From assembly GCA_017577925.1 (NCBI GenBank), contig PKQU01000041.1, forward strand, positions 1 to 11,908: 11,908 nt of DNA, read 5' to 3'. The notes under the pieces are model-generated. The model saw nothing but the letters and a program-made list of their open reading frames with translations, was not told the origin of the DNA and did not search any database. Positions 1 to 5,528 of this stretch are shown here, piece by piece (the first letter of the stretch is position 1; each line of letters begins with the position of its first letter). Source of the DNA: Bacillota bacterium (lineage in GTDB: Bacteria > Bacillota > Bacilli > Calditerricolales > Calditerricolaceae). The position numbers were made by a program, and so were the translations under genes.

Positions 1-7
1 ATCCCGT

Positions 8-125
<118 letters not shown>

Positions 126-135
126 ACGGAATCAT

Positions 136-210
136 TCCGCAGTAGCTCAACGGTAGAGCGGCCGGCTGTTAACCGGTAGGTTGCAGGTTCGAATCCTGCC
201 TGCGGAGCCA
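136..210 (+). tRNA. tRNA-Asn (GUU)
   Basis: Complete cloverleaf. The acceptor 136-142 pairs with 200-206, the discriminator is G207 and CCA is encoded at 208-210. The anticodon GTT lies at 168-170, and the T-arm shows GGTTCGAATCC. First tRNA after 5S rRNA, as in Bacillus rRNA-linked arrays. The GUN anticodon makes it a queuosine target. Confidence 0.97.
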
Positions 211-213
211 CGC

Positions 214-305
214 GGAGAGGTGGCCGAGAGGTCGAAGGCGCACGCCTGGAGAGCGTGTAGGCGGGATCACTCGCCTCGTGGGTTCGAATCCCACCCTCTC
301 CGCCA
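214..305 (+). tRNA. tRNA-Ser (GGA)
   Basis: Class II tRNA of 92 nt with a long variable arm (about 256-280). The acceptor GGAGAGG at 214-220 pairs with CCTCTCC at 295-301. The discriminator is G302 and CCA is encoded at 303-305. Anticodon GGA at 248-250. Confidence 0.97.
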
Positions 306-335
306 TTTTGCTCCTGCTTCTTGAGGGAATAACGA

Positions 336-414
<79 letters not shown>

Positions 415-416
415 GC

Positions 417-495
<79 letters not shown>

Positions 496-520
496 TCTTC
501 CTTGTTTTCAACCTGAAATC

Positions 521-549
521 TTGACAAATTCACGTTGGTGTGTTAAAAT
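521..549 (+). promoter_or_regulatory. internal sigma-A promoter before tRNA-Thr
   Basis: TTGACA at 521-526 and TAAAAT at 544-549 are separated by 17 bp; transcription would begin near 556 and run into tRNA-Thr at 567. The -35 box is perfect and the -10 has one mismatch. The promoter lies in the longest gap between tRNAs up to that point and would let the distal nine tRNAs be transcribed independently of the rRNA operon promoter. The box match is seen directly; activity is inferred. Confidence 0.75.
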
Positions 550-566
550 AATCGACGTCATCGGAT

Positions 567-642
567 GCCGGTGTAGCTCAATTGGTAGAGCAACTGACTT
601 GTAATCAGGAGGTTGGAGGTTCGAGTCCTCTCGCCGGCACCA
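567..642 (+). tRNA. tRNA-Thr (UGU)
   Basis: The acceptor GCCGGTG at 567-573 pairs with CGCCGGC at 632-638 (one G-U pair). The discriminator is A639 and CCA is at 640-642. Anticodon TGT at 600-602. First tRNA downstream of the internal promoter. Confidence 0.97.
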
Positions 643-654
643 TGTGTAGACAAC

Positions 655-679
655 CCGGTTCGATACGAACCGGTTCTTT
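655..679 (+). other. intergenic hairpin between tRNA-Thr and tRNA-Trp
   Basis: A perfect 8-bp stem, CCGGTTCG at 655-662 and CGAACCGG at 666-673, closes an ATA loop and is followed by TTCTTT at 674-679. It could be a weak terminator, an RNA processing signal or spacer. It sits where a tRNA-Tyr gene lies in the comparable B. subtilis array. The hairpin is visible; its role is unknown. Confidence 0.5.
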
Positions 680-697
680 AAAGAGAAAGAGAGATAC

Positions 698-771
698 AGG
701 GGCGTAGTTTAATGGTAGAACGGCGGTCTCCAAAACCGCTAGTGTGGGTTCGATTCCTGCCGCCCCTGCCA
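698..771 (+). tRNA. tRNA-Trp (CCA)
   Basis: The acceptor AGGGGCG at 698-704 pairs with CGCCCCT at 761-767. The discriminator is G768 and the encoded CCA is at 769-771. Anticodon CCA at 730-732, confirmed by the loop CTCCAAA. Confidence 0.97.
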
Positions 772-776
772 AACGT

Positions 777-853
777 GGCGACTATGGCGAAGTGGTTAAC
801 GCACCGGATTGTGGCTCCGGCATTCGTGGGTTCGAGTCCCACTAGTCGCCCCA
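777..853 (+). tRNA. tRNA-His (GUG)
   Basis: Anticodon GTG at 811-813. The acceptor 778-784 pairs with 843-849. An extra G at 777 pairs with C850, giving the G-1:C73 pair that is the identity element for histidyl-tRNA synthetase. CCA at 851-853. Queuosine-type GUN anticodon. Confidence 0.97.
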
Positions 854-872
854 TTCCTTCGTTTCTCTCCGT

Positions 873-947
873 TGGGGTGTAGCCAAGCGGTAAGGCAACG
901 GACTTTGACTCCGTGATGCGTAGGTTCGAATCCTACCACCCCAGCCA
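873..947 (+). tRNA. tRNA-Gln (UUG)
   Basis: The acceptor TGGGGTG at 873-879 pairs with CACCCCA at 937-943. The discriminator is G944 and CCA is at 945-947. Anticodon TTG at 905-907. Confidence 0.97.
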
Positions 948-976
948 TTCTCCACTTTTCCTTCTTCTCTCAACAT

Positions 977-1051
977 GCGGAAGTAGCTCAGTGGTAGAGC
1001 ACCGCCTTGCCAAGGCGGGGGTCGCGGGTTCGAGTCCCGTCTTCCGCTCCA
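977..1051 (+). tRNA. tRNA-Gly (GCC)
   Basis: The acceptor GCGGAAG at 977-983 pairs with CTTCCGC at 1041-1047. The discriminator is T1048 and CCA is at 1049-1051. Anticodon GCC at 1009-1011. A second glycine tRNA (UCC) is encoded alone further downstream. Confidence 0.97.
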
Positions 1052-1062
1052 TATCCGAGTGA

Positions 1063-1136
1063 GGAGGCATAGCCAAGTGGTAAGGCAAGGGACTGCAAAT
1101 CCCTGATCCCCAGTTCGAATCTGGGTGCCTCCTCCA
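1063..1136 (+). tRNA. tRNA-Cys (GCA)
   Basis: The acceptor GGAGGCA at 1063-1069 pairs with TGCCTCC at 1126-1132. The discriminator U at 1133 is the usual cysteine identity element, and CCA is at 1134-1136. Anticodon GCA at 1095-1097. Confidence 0.97.
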
Positions 1137-1147
1137 CTTTTTCTTAT

Positions 1148-1236
1148 GCCGGGGTGGCGGAATTGGCAGACGCACAGGACTTAAAATCCTGGGGTTCACA
1201 TGAACCGTGCCGGTTCAAGTCCGGCCCTCGGCACCA
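1148..1236 (+). tRNA. tRNA-Leu (UAA)
   Basis: Class II tRNA of 89 nt with a long variable arm (about 1192-1210). The acceptor GCCGGGG at 1148-1154 pairs with CCTCGGC at 1226-1232. The discriminator is A1233 and CCA is at 1234-1236. Anticodon TAA at 1182-1184. Confidence 0.97.
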
Positions 1237-1270
1237 TGCGGAACGCATGACGGATGTACAAGCTGGATTG

Positions 1271-1348
<78 letters not shown>

Positions 1349-1357
1349 TTTGTTTGT

Positions 1358-1444
1358 GCCGGTGTGGCGGAATTGGCAGACGCGCGCGACTCAAAATCGC
1401 GTTCCCTTGCGGGAGTGGGGGTTCGAGTCCCTTCACCGGCACCA
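1358..1444 (+). tRNA. tRNA-Leu (CAA)
   Basis: Class II tRNA with a long variable arm (about 1402-1420). The acceptor GCCGGTG at 1358-1364 pairs with CACCGGC at 1434-1440. The discriminator is A1441 and CCA is at 1442-1444. Anticodon CAA at 1392-1394. Last tRNA of the array. Its first part is nearly identical to the Leu-UAA gene, which accounts for the direct repeat seen there. Confidence 0.97.
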
Positions 1445-1457
1445 CGCTACATAGCCG

Positions 1458-1501
1458 AAAACCCTTAGGATCCATCGGGAAGCGGATCCTAAGGGTTTTT
1501 T
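1458..1501 (+). terminator. intrinsic terminator of the rRNA-tRNA operon
   Basis: A perfect 16-bp stem (1458-1473 with 1484-1499, sequence AAAACCCTTAGGATCC and its complement) encloses a 10-nt loop, and the T-run continues to 1501. It lies 13 nt after the last tRNA. The stem itself starts with AAAA, so it reads as GGGTTTT on the other strand and could also stop the convergent asparagine synthetase transcript, whose stop codon is about 70 bp away. Confidence 0.92.
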
Positions 1502-1568
1502 GCTTTTGTCCACGAGGGTGCCGTTCGGCTATGCGCCTACCAGCGGACCAACGGCGTGCCGTCCCCGC

Positions 1569-3413
1569 TTATACGACCCGGACGTTGTACGTGCGCATCC
1601 AGTGGTCCACCTGCACGAGGTAGGCGAAAAATTGCGGCCGTCCCATGAGCTGGCCGAACAAAGGCACCTCCGGTGCGGATGGATCTTGCTCGGCCCATTC
1701 CCGTATCGCCGTGGCGTTGACGAAGGGGCGCAGCGGCGACGTGGGATCCTCCAGGATGGAAAGGACCAGTCGCTTCACGGTTTCCCAGTAGAGCGGGTGG
1801 TACGTTTTCGGATACGGGCTTTTCTTGCGCCACAACACGTTGGCGGGCAACACGCCCGCTAAGGCATGGCGGAGGAGTCCCTTTTCCCGCTGCTGATAGA
1901 ACTTCATCGCCCAGGGGACGTTCCACAGGTACTCCACAATGCGGTGGTCGCAGAAGGGCACGCGCAGCTCCAGCCCCGCCGCCATGCTCATGCGGTCTTT
2001 GCGGTCGAGGAGCGTAGGCATCCAGCGCGTGAGATTCAGGTAAAACAGTTCGCGCACCTTGGCGTCCTGCGGCGGTTCACCGGGGAGACGCGGGACTTCG
2101 TCGAGGGCTTCCTGATAGCGGCGGTCCAGGTAGGTTTCCGGTTGGACCAGATCGACCAGTTCCCTGGAAAAGAGACGGATGCGTGCGGGGAGATTCCGCA
2201 TCCACGGGAAGGTTTTGGCGCGTTGCGTCTCCTCGCGATAGAACCACGGGTATCCGCCGAATACCTCGTCGGCGCATTCGCCGGAGAGCCCCACGGTGGC
2301 TTTCTCCTTGATTGCCCGGCTGAAAAGCAAGAGCGACGCGTCGACGTCGGCCATTCCGGGCAGATCGCGGGCGACGACAGCATCCCGCAGGGCGGCAACA
2401 AGGTCGGGAGTATCGATGAAGACCGTGTGGTGAACCGTGCCCAGCGCATTGGACACGCGCGTCACCCAGGGGGCGTCGGGATTGGGTTGGAACGCGGTGG
2501 GGCGGAAATAGCGGTCGTTGTCCACGTAGTCGATGGACCAGGTATGCAAAGGACCGCGGCCATCCCGCGTGAGGGCCCCTGCGGCAAAGGCAGTGATGGT
2601 GCTGGAGTCGAGGCCGCCCGACAGCAGCGTGCAGATTGGCACGTCGGAGATCAGCTGACGCTCAACCGCGTCCTGCACCAGTTCCCGGACGCGCGCGACG
2701 GTGGTCGGGAAATCGTCCGGGTGCGGCGCGCTCTCCAATTGCCAATACGGGCGCTCAAGGACGCGGTGGCGCGAGACGATCATCTGCCAGCCGGGTTTCA
2801 ATTCCCGCACGTGGCGAAATACACCGTGGCCGGGCGTCCGGGACGGCCCCATGACAAAGATTTCGGCCAGTCCTTCGGCGTCAATTTCCGGTTCGACGGC
2901 GGGGTGGGCGAGCAGGCTTTTCAATTCGGAGGCAAAGAGGAACGCCGAACCGCGCTGGGCAAAGAAAAGGGGCTTAACCCCCAGCCGGTCGCGCGCCAGA
3001 AACAGTTCCTCCTTGGCAACATCCCAGATGGCGAAGGCGAACATGCCATTCAGCCGCTCCACGCACGCCGGTCCCCACTCCAGGTACGAGAGGAGCAACG
3101 CTTCGGTGTCCGAGCGGGTGAGAAACCGATGGCCGCGGGCGGTGAGTTCATGCTGCAGCTCGGCAGTGTTGTACAACTCGCCGTTATAGACGAGGACAAA
3201 GGCCTGTTTCCCTTTCGTGCGGACCATGGGTTGGACGCCGCCTTCCGGGTCGATCACAATCAGGCGGCGGTGAACCAGCCCCGCCCGCGCCGACACCCAG
3301 GTACCTTCCGCGTCAGGCCCACGGTGCGCCAGCGCGTCGGCCATCGCGCGGAGCACCTGCTGCTGATGGCGCAGGTCGCGTTCCCAATCCACCCATCCGG
3401 CAATCCCGCACAT
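1569..3413 (-). CDS. asnB: asparagine synthetase, glutamine-hydrolysing (AsnO/AsnB type)
   Basis: Cytoplasmic enzyme that makes asparagine from aspartate, ATP and glutamine. The 614 residues fit the class. Residues 1-210 form the Ntn glutaminase domain: Cys2 directly after the start Met is the nucleophile, followed by Arg50, YNGELYN at 76-82 and SDTE at 101-104. The C-terminal synthetase domain has the PP-loop SGGLDS at 265-270 and a later SGECADEVFGGYPW block. The start is fixed by Cys2, with GGAAGGGG about 11 nt upstream. The N-terminus (MCGIAGWVDWE, HRRLIVIDPEGG) resembles the AsnO subgroup of Bacillus, where asnO is linked to sporulation; that subgroup assignment is from memory of the family. 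It converges on the tRNA operon and probably shares its terminator. No clear sigma-A promoter was seen in the 100 bp upstream. Confidence 0.95.
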   Translation of the reverse strand: MCGIAGWVDWERDLRHQQQVLRAMADALAHRGPDAEGTWVSARAGLVHRRLIVIDPEGGVQPMVRTKGKQAFVLVYNGELYNTAELQHELTARGHRFLTRSDTEALLLSYLEWGPACVERLNGMFAFAIWDVAKEELFLARDRLGVKPLFFAQRGSAFLFASELKSLLAHPAVEPEIDAEGLAEIFVMGPSRTPGHGVFRHVRELKPGWQMIVSRHRVLERPYWQLESAPHPDDFPTTVARVRELVQDAVERQLISDVPICTLLSGGLDSSTITAFAAGALTRDGRGPLHTWSIDYVDNDRYFRPTAFQPNPDAPWVTRVSNALGTVHHTVFIDTPDLVAALRDAVVARDLPGMADVDASLLLFSRAIKEKATVGLSGECADEVFGGYPWFYREETQRAKTFPWMRNLPARIRLFSRELVDLVQPETYLDRRYQEALDEVPRLPGEPPQDAKVRELFYLNLTRWMPTLLDRKDRMSMAAGLELRVPFCDHRIVEYLWNVPWAMKFYQQREKGLLRHALAGVLPANVLWRKKSPYPKTYHPLYWETVKRLVLSILEDPTSPLRPFVNATAIREWAEQDPSAPEVPLFGQLMGRPQFFAYLVQVDHWMRTYNVRVV

Positions 3414-3518
3414 TGGCTTACAACCCCTTCCGAGTCAGAATGCCTTGCACCGGGCGTGAGCCCAATTCTGGGATACTCTATGCAGCCGAAGGGCGCGGGG
3501 TTCGCGGTCGGCACGACA

Positions 3519-3547
3519 AACGCCCCCGCCGCGACGGCGAGGGCGTT
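3519..3547 (-). terminator. probable terminator behind the small membrane protein gene
   Basis: A 13-bp hairpin (3519-3531 with 3535-3547, one G-U pair, CGA loop) lies 22 nt after the stop of the 54-residue gene on the minus strand and before the asparagine synthetase gene. In that direction it is followed only by TTTGTCGT, so the U-tract is weak. It may be a partial terminator that separates the two genes, or a hairpin that stabilises the mRNA end. Confidence 0.55.
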
Positions 3548-3568
3548 GCCTCGGGGATCGTATCGAAC

Positions 3569-3733
3569 TTATAAATCCATGAAGATCAGGGCGGCCGAGA
3601 CGGCACCGACCAGCAGGCCGAGCACGGCCAACGAGTACTGGGGTTTCATGTTGTGCGTGGGGCGCGGCAGCACGCCGACAACGATCAGGATGAACGCCAC
3701 TAAGGCCAGCAAGCAGCCCAGGGTAAAGAGCAT
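3569..3733 (-). CDS. small two-helix membrane protein, 54 residues, function unknown
   Basis: The protein is almost entirely two hydrophobic helices: about residues 2-22 (from MLFTLGCLLALV) and about 33-51 (SLAVLGLLVGAVSAALIF). A short polar link containing RPTHNMKPQ joins them and an acidic MDL end follows. The ATG at 3731-3733 is preceded at good spacing by a near-perfect AAGGAGGG, which is why this start is preferred over upstream in-frame codons that would run through the tRNA-Gly gene antisense. A TGGTAGAAT extended -10 lies about 40 bp upstream, so it appears to be its own transcription unit. I do not recognise the family. The ribosome site, the promoter and the clean two-segment hydrophobic pattern argue that it is real. 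A hairpin follows it. Confidence 0.75.
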   Translation of the reverse strand: MLFTLGCLLALVAFILIVVGVLPRPTHNMKPQYSLAVLGLLVGAVSAALIFMDL

Positions 3734-3770
3734 GACGCTTCCCTCCTTATATTGCACGATTACTTTCTTT

Positions 3771-3779
3771 ATTCTACCA
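3771..3779 (-). promoter_or_regulatory. extended -10 promoter for the 54-residue gene
   Basis: On the minus strand the sequence reads TGGTAGAAT, an extended -10 box (TGN plus a hexamer with one mismatch). It would start transcription near 3764 and leave a leader of about 30 nt carrying the AAGGAGGG site. No good -35 box is present, which fits extended -10 promoters. Confidence 0.45.
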
Positions 3780-3836
3780 TGGCCAACGGGTGGGGGCCAG
3801 AAAGCGAGCGTTGGCGAAAATCGGCGAAGATTGCCG

Positions 3837-3865
3837 TTGCATGTCCGGGGTGGACTCCGTATAAT
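3837..3865 (+). promoter_or_regulatory. sigma-A promoter of the solitary tRNA-Gly
   Basis: TTGCAT at 3837-3842 and a perfect TATAAT at 3860-3865 are separated by 17 bp. Transcription would start near 3872, about 8 nt before the mature tRNA end, so the 5' leader is very short. Confidence 0.8.
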
Positions 3866-3879
3866 AAGAAGCAGCATAA

Positions 3880-3953
3880 GCGGGTGTAGTTCAGTGGTAG
3901 AACACCGGCCTTCCAAGCCGGACGCGAGGGTTCGATTCCCTTCACCCGCTCCA
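3880..3953 (+). tRNA. tRNA-Gly (UCC), single-gene unit
   Basis: The acceptor GCGGGTG at 3880-3886 pairs with CACCCGC at 3943-3949. The discriminator is T3950 and CCA is at 3951-3953. Anticodon TCC at 3912-3914. Together with the GCC isoacceptor in the array it reads all four glycine codons. It has its own promoter and terminator. Confidence 0.97.
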
Positions 3954-3968
3954 TTGGTGCGCAGGCGC

Positions 3969-4011
3969 AACGCGGTCTTTCGCTCCGGAGGGACGAAGGA
4001 CCGCGTTTTTT
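3969..4011 (+). terminator. intrinsic terminator of tRNA-Gly
   Basis: A 14-bp stem (3969-3982 with 3994-4007, one G-U pair), GC-rich at its base, is followed by a T-run to 4011 and then GTTTTT. It starts 15 nt after the tRNA. The opposite strand has no matching T-run, so it works mainly in the plus direction. Confidence 0.9.
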
Positions 4012-4051
4012 GTTTTTGGCTGCGGCGAACATCTTCCTCGGAGGACGGGGG

Positions 4052-4438
4052 TTACGGGTTTTCCTCCTCAAACTGCAGAAAGCGCCAGTACCGCATTACC
4101 TGGCGCCGCTTCGCGGGGGGTGCCTGTAGAAACTCGTACAAAAAGGCGGCCTCTTCATTGGGCAGCGACTCGCGCATGATGCCCCACAAGGTTTCCGGGA
4201 CCACCCGGCTGTCCGTTTCGGTCCGGCCGAAGAAAGCGGGGTGGTCGGTGCGGCCGAGAAGGTAATCGGTGGAGACGCCGTACAGATCGGCAAAGCGGAC
4301 CAGCAGATCAAGCGGAGGGGACCGGTGACCGTTTTCGTAACCCGAAACGGTCGATTCCGCGATTCCCAAGCGCCGGCCGACTTCCTTTGCGGTCCAGCCG
4401 TGTTTTTTGCGCAGGCGGCGCAAGCGTTCCCCAATCAT
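4052..4438 (-). CDS. XRE-family HTH transcriptional regulator (128 residues)
   Basis: DNA-binding regulator with an N-terminal Cro/C1-type helix-turn-helix over about residues 1-62. Typical marks are IGERLRRLRKKHGWT, the recognition helix region IAESTVSGYENGHR and the closing YGVSTDYLLGRTD. Residues 63-128 form a separate, charged tail (LPNEEAAFLYEFLQ, AKRRQVMRYWRFLQFEEE) that is probably helical and could serve dimerisation or signal input; I do not recognise it as a named domain. The ATG at 4438 follows AAAGGAGGGG. The gene is divergent from a second, smaller XRE gene, and a perfect TTTGCA-GAA-TGCAAA dyad lies inside its own promoter, so autoregulation is likely. The layout recalls a phage CI/Cro or SinR-like switch, but no phage genes are present. 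Confidence 0.9.
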   Translation of the reverse strand: MIGERLRRLRKKHGWTAKEVGRRLGIAESTVSGYENGHRSPPLDLLVRFADLYGVSTDYLLGRTDHPAFFGRTETDSRVVPETLWGIMRESLPNEEAAFLYEFLQAPPAKRRQVMRYWRFLQFEEENP

Positions 4439-4461
4439 TTCCTCCCCTCCTTTCTGCCTTC

Positions 4462-4490
4462 ATCATAGTTTGCAGAATGCAAAGGGTCAA
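4462..4490 (-). promoter_or_regulatory. promoter of the 128-residue XRE gene
   Basis: On the minus strand TTGACC (4485-4490) and TATGAT (4462-4467) are 17 bp apart. The 17-bp spacer is almost filled by the dyad at 4469-4483, so a bound repressor would block RNA polymerase. Confidence 0.7.
4469..4483. promoter_or_regulatory. candidate operator 1, TTTGCA-GAA-TGCAAA
   Basis: A perfect inverted repeat with 6-bp arms and a 3-bp centre. Its core TGCAGAATGCA (4471-4481) differs by one base from the core at 4543-4553. The core lies exactly 3 bp from the -10 box of the minus-strand promoter. It is most likely bound by one or both of the XRE proteins encoded on either side. Confidence 0.65.
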
Positions 4491-4509
4491 CCGGCCGACG
4501 CGCCGGTTG
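4488..4509. repeat. GC-rich dyad at the middle of the divergent regulatory region
   Basis: CAACCGGC (4488-4495) and GCCGGTTG (4502-4509) form an 8-bp inverted repeat around CGACGC. It overlaps two bases of the minus-strand -35 box. It could be another protein site or a cruciform-prone spacer; it has no similarity to the TGCA operators. Confidence 0.4.
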
Positions 4510-4520
4510 TTGATTGATTC

Positions 4521-4528
4521 TTTGCAAA
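4521..4528. promoter_or_regulatory. possible operator half-site TTTGCAAA
   Basis: This 8-bp palindrome carries the same TTTGCA arm as operator 1 and lies just upstream of the plus-strand -35 box. It may be a third, weaker site. It is short enough to be chance. Confidence 0.3.
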
Positions 4529-4533
4529 TTGAA

Positions 4534-4562
4534 TTGACACCATGCATAATGCAGGGTATGAT
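4534..4562 (+). promoter_or_regulatory. promoter of the 79-residue XRE gene
   Basis: A perfect TTGACA at 4534-4539 and TATGAT at 4557-4562 are 17 bp apart. Transcription would start near 4570, leaving a leader of about 35 nt. It is back to back with the other regulator's promoter, and the two share the same -10 sequence. The spacer carries the second TGCA dyad. Confidence 0.8.
4539..4557. promoter_or_regulatory. candidate operator 2, ACCnTGCANNNTGCAnGGT
   Basis: An inverted repeat with core TGCATAATGCA at 4543-4553, extended outward by ACC/GGT arms with one mismatch per half. The core lies exactly 3 bp from the -10 box of the plus-strand promoter, a mirror image of operator 1. The near-identity of the cores and the same placement suggest one regulator acts on both promoters. 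Confidence 0.65.
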
Positions 4563-4604
4563 GAGGGCAGAAATGAAGGGTGTTCCGGATTTGGAGGAGA
4601 GCGG

Positions 4605-4844
4605 ATGAAGAGCTTGCTTCGTCAGGCGCGTGAAGCGCGGGGCCTTACAGTGGAGGAGGTTGCGGCGAAGCTGGGCATTCCGCCGGGGTACTATTCGCAA
4701 ATTGAACGGGGTGAGCGCAGCGTCAGCGCCGAGCGGGCCAAGCAGATCGCCAGCGCGCTGGGCGTTTCCGTAGAGGCCGTGTTTACGCCGCTGCGGTATG
4801 CGCGTCGGGTTGGGACGTGCTCCCGGTCTGACTCTTTGGCCTAA
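4605..4844 (+). CDS. small XRE-family HTH regulator (79 residues)
   Basis: A single-domain DNA-binding protein. Residues 1-62 are a Cro/C1-type helix-turn-helix (LLRQAREARGLTVEEVAAKL, then GIPPGYYSQIERGERSVSAE and ALGVSVEAVF). The last 17 residues are a short basic and polar tail with no domain of their own. The ATG at 4605 is chosen because GGAGGAG ends about 7 nt before it and the HTH begins at once; an earlier in-frame ATG at 4542 lies inside the promoter. It is transcribed away from the 128-residue XRE gene under a consensus-like promoter with a dyad in its spacer. The uracil-DNA glycosylase gene starts only 52 bp downstream and no terminator separates them, so the two may share an mRNA. 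Such one-domain proteins often antagonise or pair with a larger XRE partner; that is inference. Confidence 0.88.
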   Translation: MKSLLRQAREARGLTVEEVAAKLGIPPGYYSQIERGERSVSAERAKQIASALGVSVEAVFTPLRYARRVGTCSRSDSLA

Positions 4845-4896
4845 TGCCCAATGCCCGAGTTTCCGCTACAATGAGGAGCGGAAGGGAGGCATGGGC

Positions 4897-5493
4897 ATGC
4901 AACTTCGGCCGGTTGCAACCCTCGACGAACTGCGCGCCCAGGTCCTGGACTGTACGGCGTGCCGCCTTTGTCAGAACCGCACGCAGGTGGTATTTGGGGA
5001 AGGCAACCCGCGTTCCCCCCTCATGATCGTTGGGGAAGGACCGGGGGCAACCGAAGACGAGATGGGGCGTCCCTTTGTCGGCAAGGCCGGGCAGCTTTTG
5101 AACCGCATTCTCGAAGCAGCCGGGATCCGGCGCGAGGCCATCTACATTACGAACATTGTCAAGTGCCGGCCGCCCGGCAACCGGACGCCTGAATACGACG
5201 AGATGATGACGTGCATCGCCATCTTGCGCGAGCAGTTCAAGCTGATCCGTCCTAAGATTCTGGTGCTCCTCGGCGCCGCGCCCACCCGCGCGATTTTGGA
5301 CAAGAATGCGCGCATCACCCAGGTTCGTGGCCAGTGGTGGGAGCGCAAGGGCGTGCGCATCATGCCGACGTACCACCCAGCCTACCTGCTTCGGAATCCG
5401 GCCAAGAAACGCGAAGCGTGGGAAGACTGGCAAAAGGTGCGCGATGCGTACCTGGCCCTGCTGGCGCAACAAGGAGAACCGGTCGGCTTGTGA
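4897..5493 (+). CDS. type 4 (UDGa-like) uracil-DNA glycosylase with an iron-sulfur cluster
   Basis: DNA repair enzyme that removes uracil arising from cytosine deamination, the first step of base excision repair. The 198 residues show the family-4 pattern: Cys19 and Cys22 near the N-terminus, with Cys90 (VKCRPP) and Cys106, as the likely 4Fe-4S ligands (Cys25 is extra); motif A GEGPGATEDEMGRPFVGKAG at 46-65; and the late motif TYHPAYLLRNP with His160 at 158-168. Family 4 is common in thermophiles. The start at 4897 is favoured over the ATG at 4891 because AAGGGAGG ends 7 nt before it. It follows the small XRE gene closely, so it may be read from that regulated promoter. A TACAAT box at 4867-4872 has no good -35 partner. 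Confidence 0.95.
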   Translation: MQLRPVATLDELRAQVLDCTACRLCQNRTQVVFGEGNPRSPLMIVGEGPGATEDEMGRPFVGKAGQLLNRILEAAGIRREAIYITNIVKCRPPGNRTPEYDEMMTCIAILREQFKLIRPKILVLLGAAPTRAILDKNARITQVRGQWWERKGVRIMPTYHPAYLLRNPAKKREAWEDWQKVRDAYLALLAQQGEPVGL

Positions 5494-5528
5494 CGGTGGG
5501 GCCAACACGGTGACGGGCGGATCATCGG

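Noticed and set aside
1866..4265. Very long plus-strand open frame (about 800 codons)
   Set aside because: It runs antisense through the asparagine synthetase gene, the small membrane gene and part of the XRE gene, and in sense through the tRNA-Gly gene. Its translation has no recognisable domain. Long antisense frames are expected at this GC content.
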